Assembly (NCBI GenBank): GCA_964639225.1 | Contig: CAZXCK010000003.1 | Coordinates: 1-64,000 of the forward strand | Reading direction: 5' to 3' | From: CAZXCK01 sp964639225 | Lineage (GTDB): Bacteria; Chloroflexota; Anaerolineae; Aggregatilineales; Phototrophicaceae | Length of the DNA: 64,000 nt | Part shown: in pieces, positions 62,245-64,000 of the stretch | Layout of the letters: each line of letters opens with the position of its first letter | Position numbering within the stretch: position 1 is the stretch's first letter | Program-made: the position numbers and the translations under genes | The notes under the pieces: model-generated | The model's database searches: none | Seen by the model: only the letters and a program-made list of their open reading frames with translations | What the model was told of the DNA's origin: nothing

Positions 62245-64000
62245 CTAATCGGCGCCGATCTGACGTTCCTGCTCGCCGGAGAACATGGCACGTGCGTTCT
62301 CGATGTAACTCAGGCTCTGGTGGCGGAAGTACATATTGTACAGTTCCGCATAATGACCACCCTGCGCCATTAGTTCGTCGTGATTACCGATTTCAATGAT
62401 CTCGCCCTCGCGCAGCACGATGATGCGGTCTGCATTGCGAATCGTACTCAGGCGATGCGCGATCAGAATCGACGTGGACTGCGCCAGAATCAGATCGAGT
62501 GCTTCCTGAATCTGCGTCTCGGTGAAGGGGTCCACGCTGGCCGTCGCCTCGTCAAGGATGAAGATCGCCGGTTTTTCCAGCAGTACGCGCAATAGCGCCA
62601 CCAGTTGCCGCTGGCCCATACTCAGCCGGGAACCACGCTCACCGACATCGGTGTAGAGTCCATCCGGCAGCGTATCGAGCCATTCGCCGTTGCCGACGCT
62701 GTAGGCGATCTCACGCACATCGTCCTCGGTCGCTTCGGGGCGGCTGTAGCGAATGTTATCCAGCACCGTCCCGCTGAACAGGAACGGCTGCTGCGGCACA
62801 ACGCCCAGCCGCCCCCTGTACGACGACAGCTCAAACGAGCGAATATCCTGCCCGTCGATCAGAATCTCGCCGTCCTGGAACTCATAGAAGCGCGTGATGA
62901 GTTTGGCCAGCGTGCTCTTACCTGCGCCAGTATGACCCACGAAGGCCACATCCTCACCGCGATCGATCTTCAGGTCGAAGTTGCGCAGCACGGGCTGTCC
63001 TGTCTCATAGGCGAAAGTTACGTTGCGGAACTCGATCTCGCCCTGGATACCGCTGCCGTCCCGGCTGTCGTTCTGGGCGATGGTGTTCTCCGTATCAATA
63101 AGGGCGAAGATGCGCTCGATGGCGCTCATCGCCTGCTGGAACTGGCTCCATACCGCCGCCAGATTGATAAACGGAAACCAGAAGCGGTCCACGCCCTGGA
63201 TGAACAGGAACCACGAACCGACATTCACCCGTCCCCACAGGACATACTGCGCGCCGACGTAAAGAATAATCGCCACCGCCAGACCCGCCAGAATGTTCAG
63301 CACGGGGAAGATCAGCGCCAGCACAAAACCGCGCCTCAGGTTGATGTTGTACGACTGCTGGTTGACCGCTACAAATTCGTTGTAGATCATGCCTTCCTTA
63401 CGGAAGTTTTTGGCGACACTGATCCCGGTCACACTCTCCTGAATGATGTCGTTGACCGCCGCCATCGCCCGCGCGCCCTGCCGCGTGACGATGCGCGCCA
63501 TATACCGGAAGCCTGCCGCCGCCGCCACGATCACCGGCAGCGTGGCCAGCAGAATCAACGTCAGCGGCACCGAGCGCGTGAACAACACCGCCAGCAGAAT
63601 AACGACCTGCGTCAACTGGGCCAGCACGTCGGTGCTGATGAGAATCACATCGCCAAATTCCTGCGTGTCGCTGGTGATGCGGCTGACGATCTTGCCCGAT
63701 TTGTGCTTGTCGTAAAAAGCCAGGTCACGTTCCAGCGCCGCCTTGAAAGCGTCTTTGCGCAGGTTGGCTACCACGCTGCCGATGACGATGCTCGTCAGCC
63801 GGCGACGCAGCCAGTTCGCGCCGTACTGCACAAAGGCCGCCACCAGCAGCGCGCCGATAATCAGCATCAATGTGTTGTCGCTGCCCTGCGCTTCGAGGAT
63901 GTCCACACCTTCGGCAATGAACACCGGCGGCAGGGCGGCCACCACCGACACCGTGATAAAACCAAATACAATCGCAATCAGCTTGCCACGATACTGGTCG
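62245..64000 (-). CDS. ABC exporter (fused membrane and ATPase domains), N-terminus off the right edge
   Basis: At least 585 residues of a half-size ABC exporter of the MsbA/multidrug type. The frame stays open to the window edge (DQYRGKLIAIVFGFITV reads before the first internal GTG), so the start is outside. Six membrane helices cover residues up to about 320, with LLATLPVIVAAAAGFRYMAR among them. The ATPase domain has Walker A VGHTGAGKST, Q-loop GVVPQQPFLFSGTVLDNIRY, signature RLSMGQRQLVALLRVL and Walker B AIFILDEATASVD, with the H-loop in LIAHRLSTI. The signature serine is kept (LSMGQ). In many genomes such genes come in pairs forming a heterodimer; the partner would be to the right. Substrate unknown. 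Confidence 0.92.
   Translation of the reverse strand, partial: DQYRGKLIAIVFGFITVSVVAALPPVFIAEGVDILEAQGSDNTLMLIIGALLVAAFVQYGANWLRRRLTSIVIGSVVANLRKDAFKAALERDLAFYDKHKSGKIVSRITSDTQEFGDVILISTDVLAQLTQVVILLAVLFTRSVPLTLILLATLPVIVAAAAGFRYMARIVTRQGARAMAAVNDIIQESVTGISVAKNFRKEGMIYNEFVAVNQQSYNINLRRGFVLALIFPVLNILAGLAVAIILYVGAQYVLWGRVNVGSWFLFIQGVDRFWFPFINLAAVWSQFQQAMSAIERIFALIDTENTIAQNDSRDGSGIQGEIEFRNVTFAYETGQPVLRNFDLKIDRGEDVAFVGHTGAGKSTLAKLITRFYEFQDGEILIDGQDIRSFELSSYRGRLGVVPQQPFLFSGTVLDNIRYSRPEATEDDVREIAYSVGNGEWLDTLPDGLYTDVGERGSRLSMGQRQLVALLRVLLEKPAIFILDEATASVDPFTETQIQEALDLILAQSTSILIAHRLSTIRNADRIIVLREGEIIEIGNHDELMAQGGHYAELYNMYFRHQSLSYIENARAMFSGEQERQIGAD

Overview
The window is a 64 kb piece of a GC-rich bacterial genome. 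The gene content suggests a member of the Chloroflexota, most likely Anaerolineae-like: a group 3b-type [NiFe]-hydrogenase operon with an embedded cyclic-nucleotide-binding protein, tandem DUF4438 genes, many ABC-transporter, peptidase and glycosidase genes, and mostly unlipidated secreted proteins. This placement rests on gene content and style, not on a phylogenetic marker analysis. A run of exactly 100 N at 58053-58152 shows that this is a scaffolded draft, possibly a metagenome bin.

Layout. (1) 1-2598, minus strand: the edge of an extracellular contractile injection system (eCIS) locus, with an AAA+ ATPase and the N-terminal part of a DUF4157 (eCIS-core) protein that runs off the left end. 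(2) 3011-7914, minus: a six-gene hydrogenase operon (two-cluster ferredoxin-like subunit, HTH-less cNMP-binding protein, FAD/NAD(P) subunit, small subunit, large subunit, maturation protease), with a perfect CRP-type box upstream. (3) 8145-16198, minus: a peptide-type ABC importer (binding protein and two permeases, no ATPases) followed by an unrecognised TIM-barrel-like protein, a Gfo/Idh/MocA dehydrogenase, an aminotransferase and an SDR. (4) 16486-19156, minus: a second Gfo/Idh/MocA gene, an NAD-dependent epimerase and a GntR/FCD repressor, overlapping head to tail. (5) 19382-34284, plus: divergent from the repressor, a 14-gene operon with two DUF4438 genes, a VOC protein, an Ldh2-type dehydrogenase, a degenerate and an intact aminotransferase, an M20 peptidase, two amidohydrolases, M14 and M32 carboxypeptidases, a DapA-superfamily lyase, an atypical SDR and a creatininase-family protein. 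It starts at a perfect TTGACA-17-TATAAT promoter beside repeated TTGTC motifs and ends at a strong terminator. Regions 3-5 together look like an uptake and breakdown system for an amide- or peptide-bonded compound. The substrate is unknown, and this is the most interesting part of the window.

(6) 34358-36628: an SDR and an NmrA/DUF2867-type protein. (7) 36828-46745, plus: a starch and maltodextrin locus with a large secreted multidomain GH13 amylase, a DUF971 gene, a maltodextrin-type binding protein fused to an X25-like starch-associated domain, MalF- and MalG-type permeases, and an intracellular GH13 enzyme. (8) 46815-64000: mixed genes, including a secreted SH3/serine hydrolase, gyrA, a TPR protein, DUF302, an orphan polar-amino-acid-type ABC ATPase, a penicillin acylase, a baeRF (archaeo-eukaryotic release factor-like) protein, a small membrane protein, a membrane-anchored protein cut by the assembly gap, birA, a HIT protein, a thiolase, and an ABC exporter cut by the right edge. 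Between gyrA and the TPR gene lies a cluster of five TTGGGATA half-sites next to promoters for both genes; the TPR transcript is probably leaderless.

No rRNA, tRNA, CRISPR array or insertion sequence was recognised.
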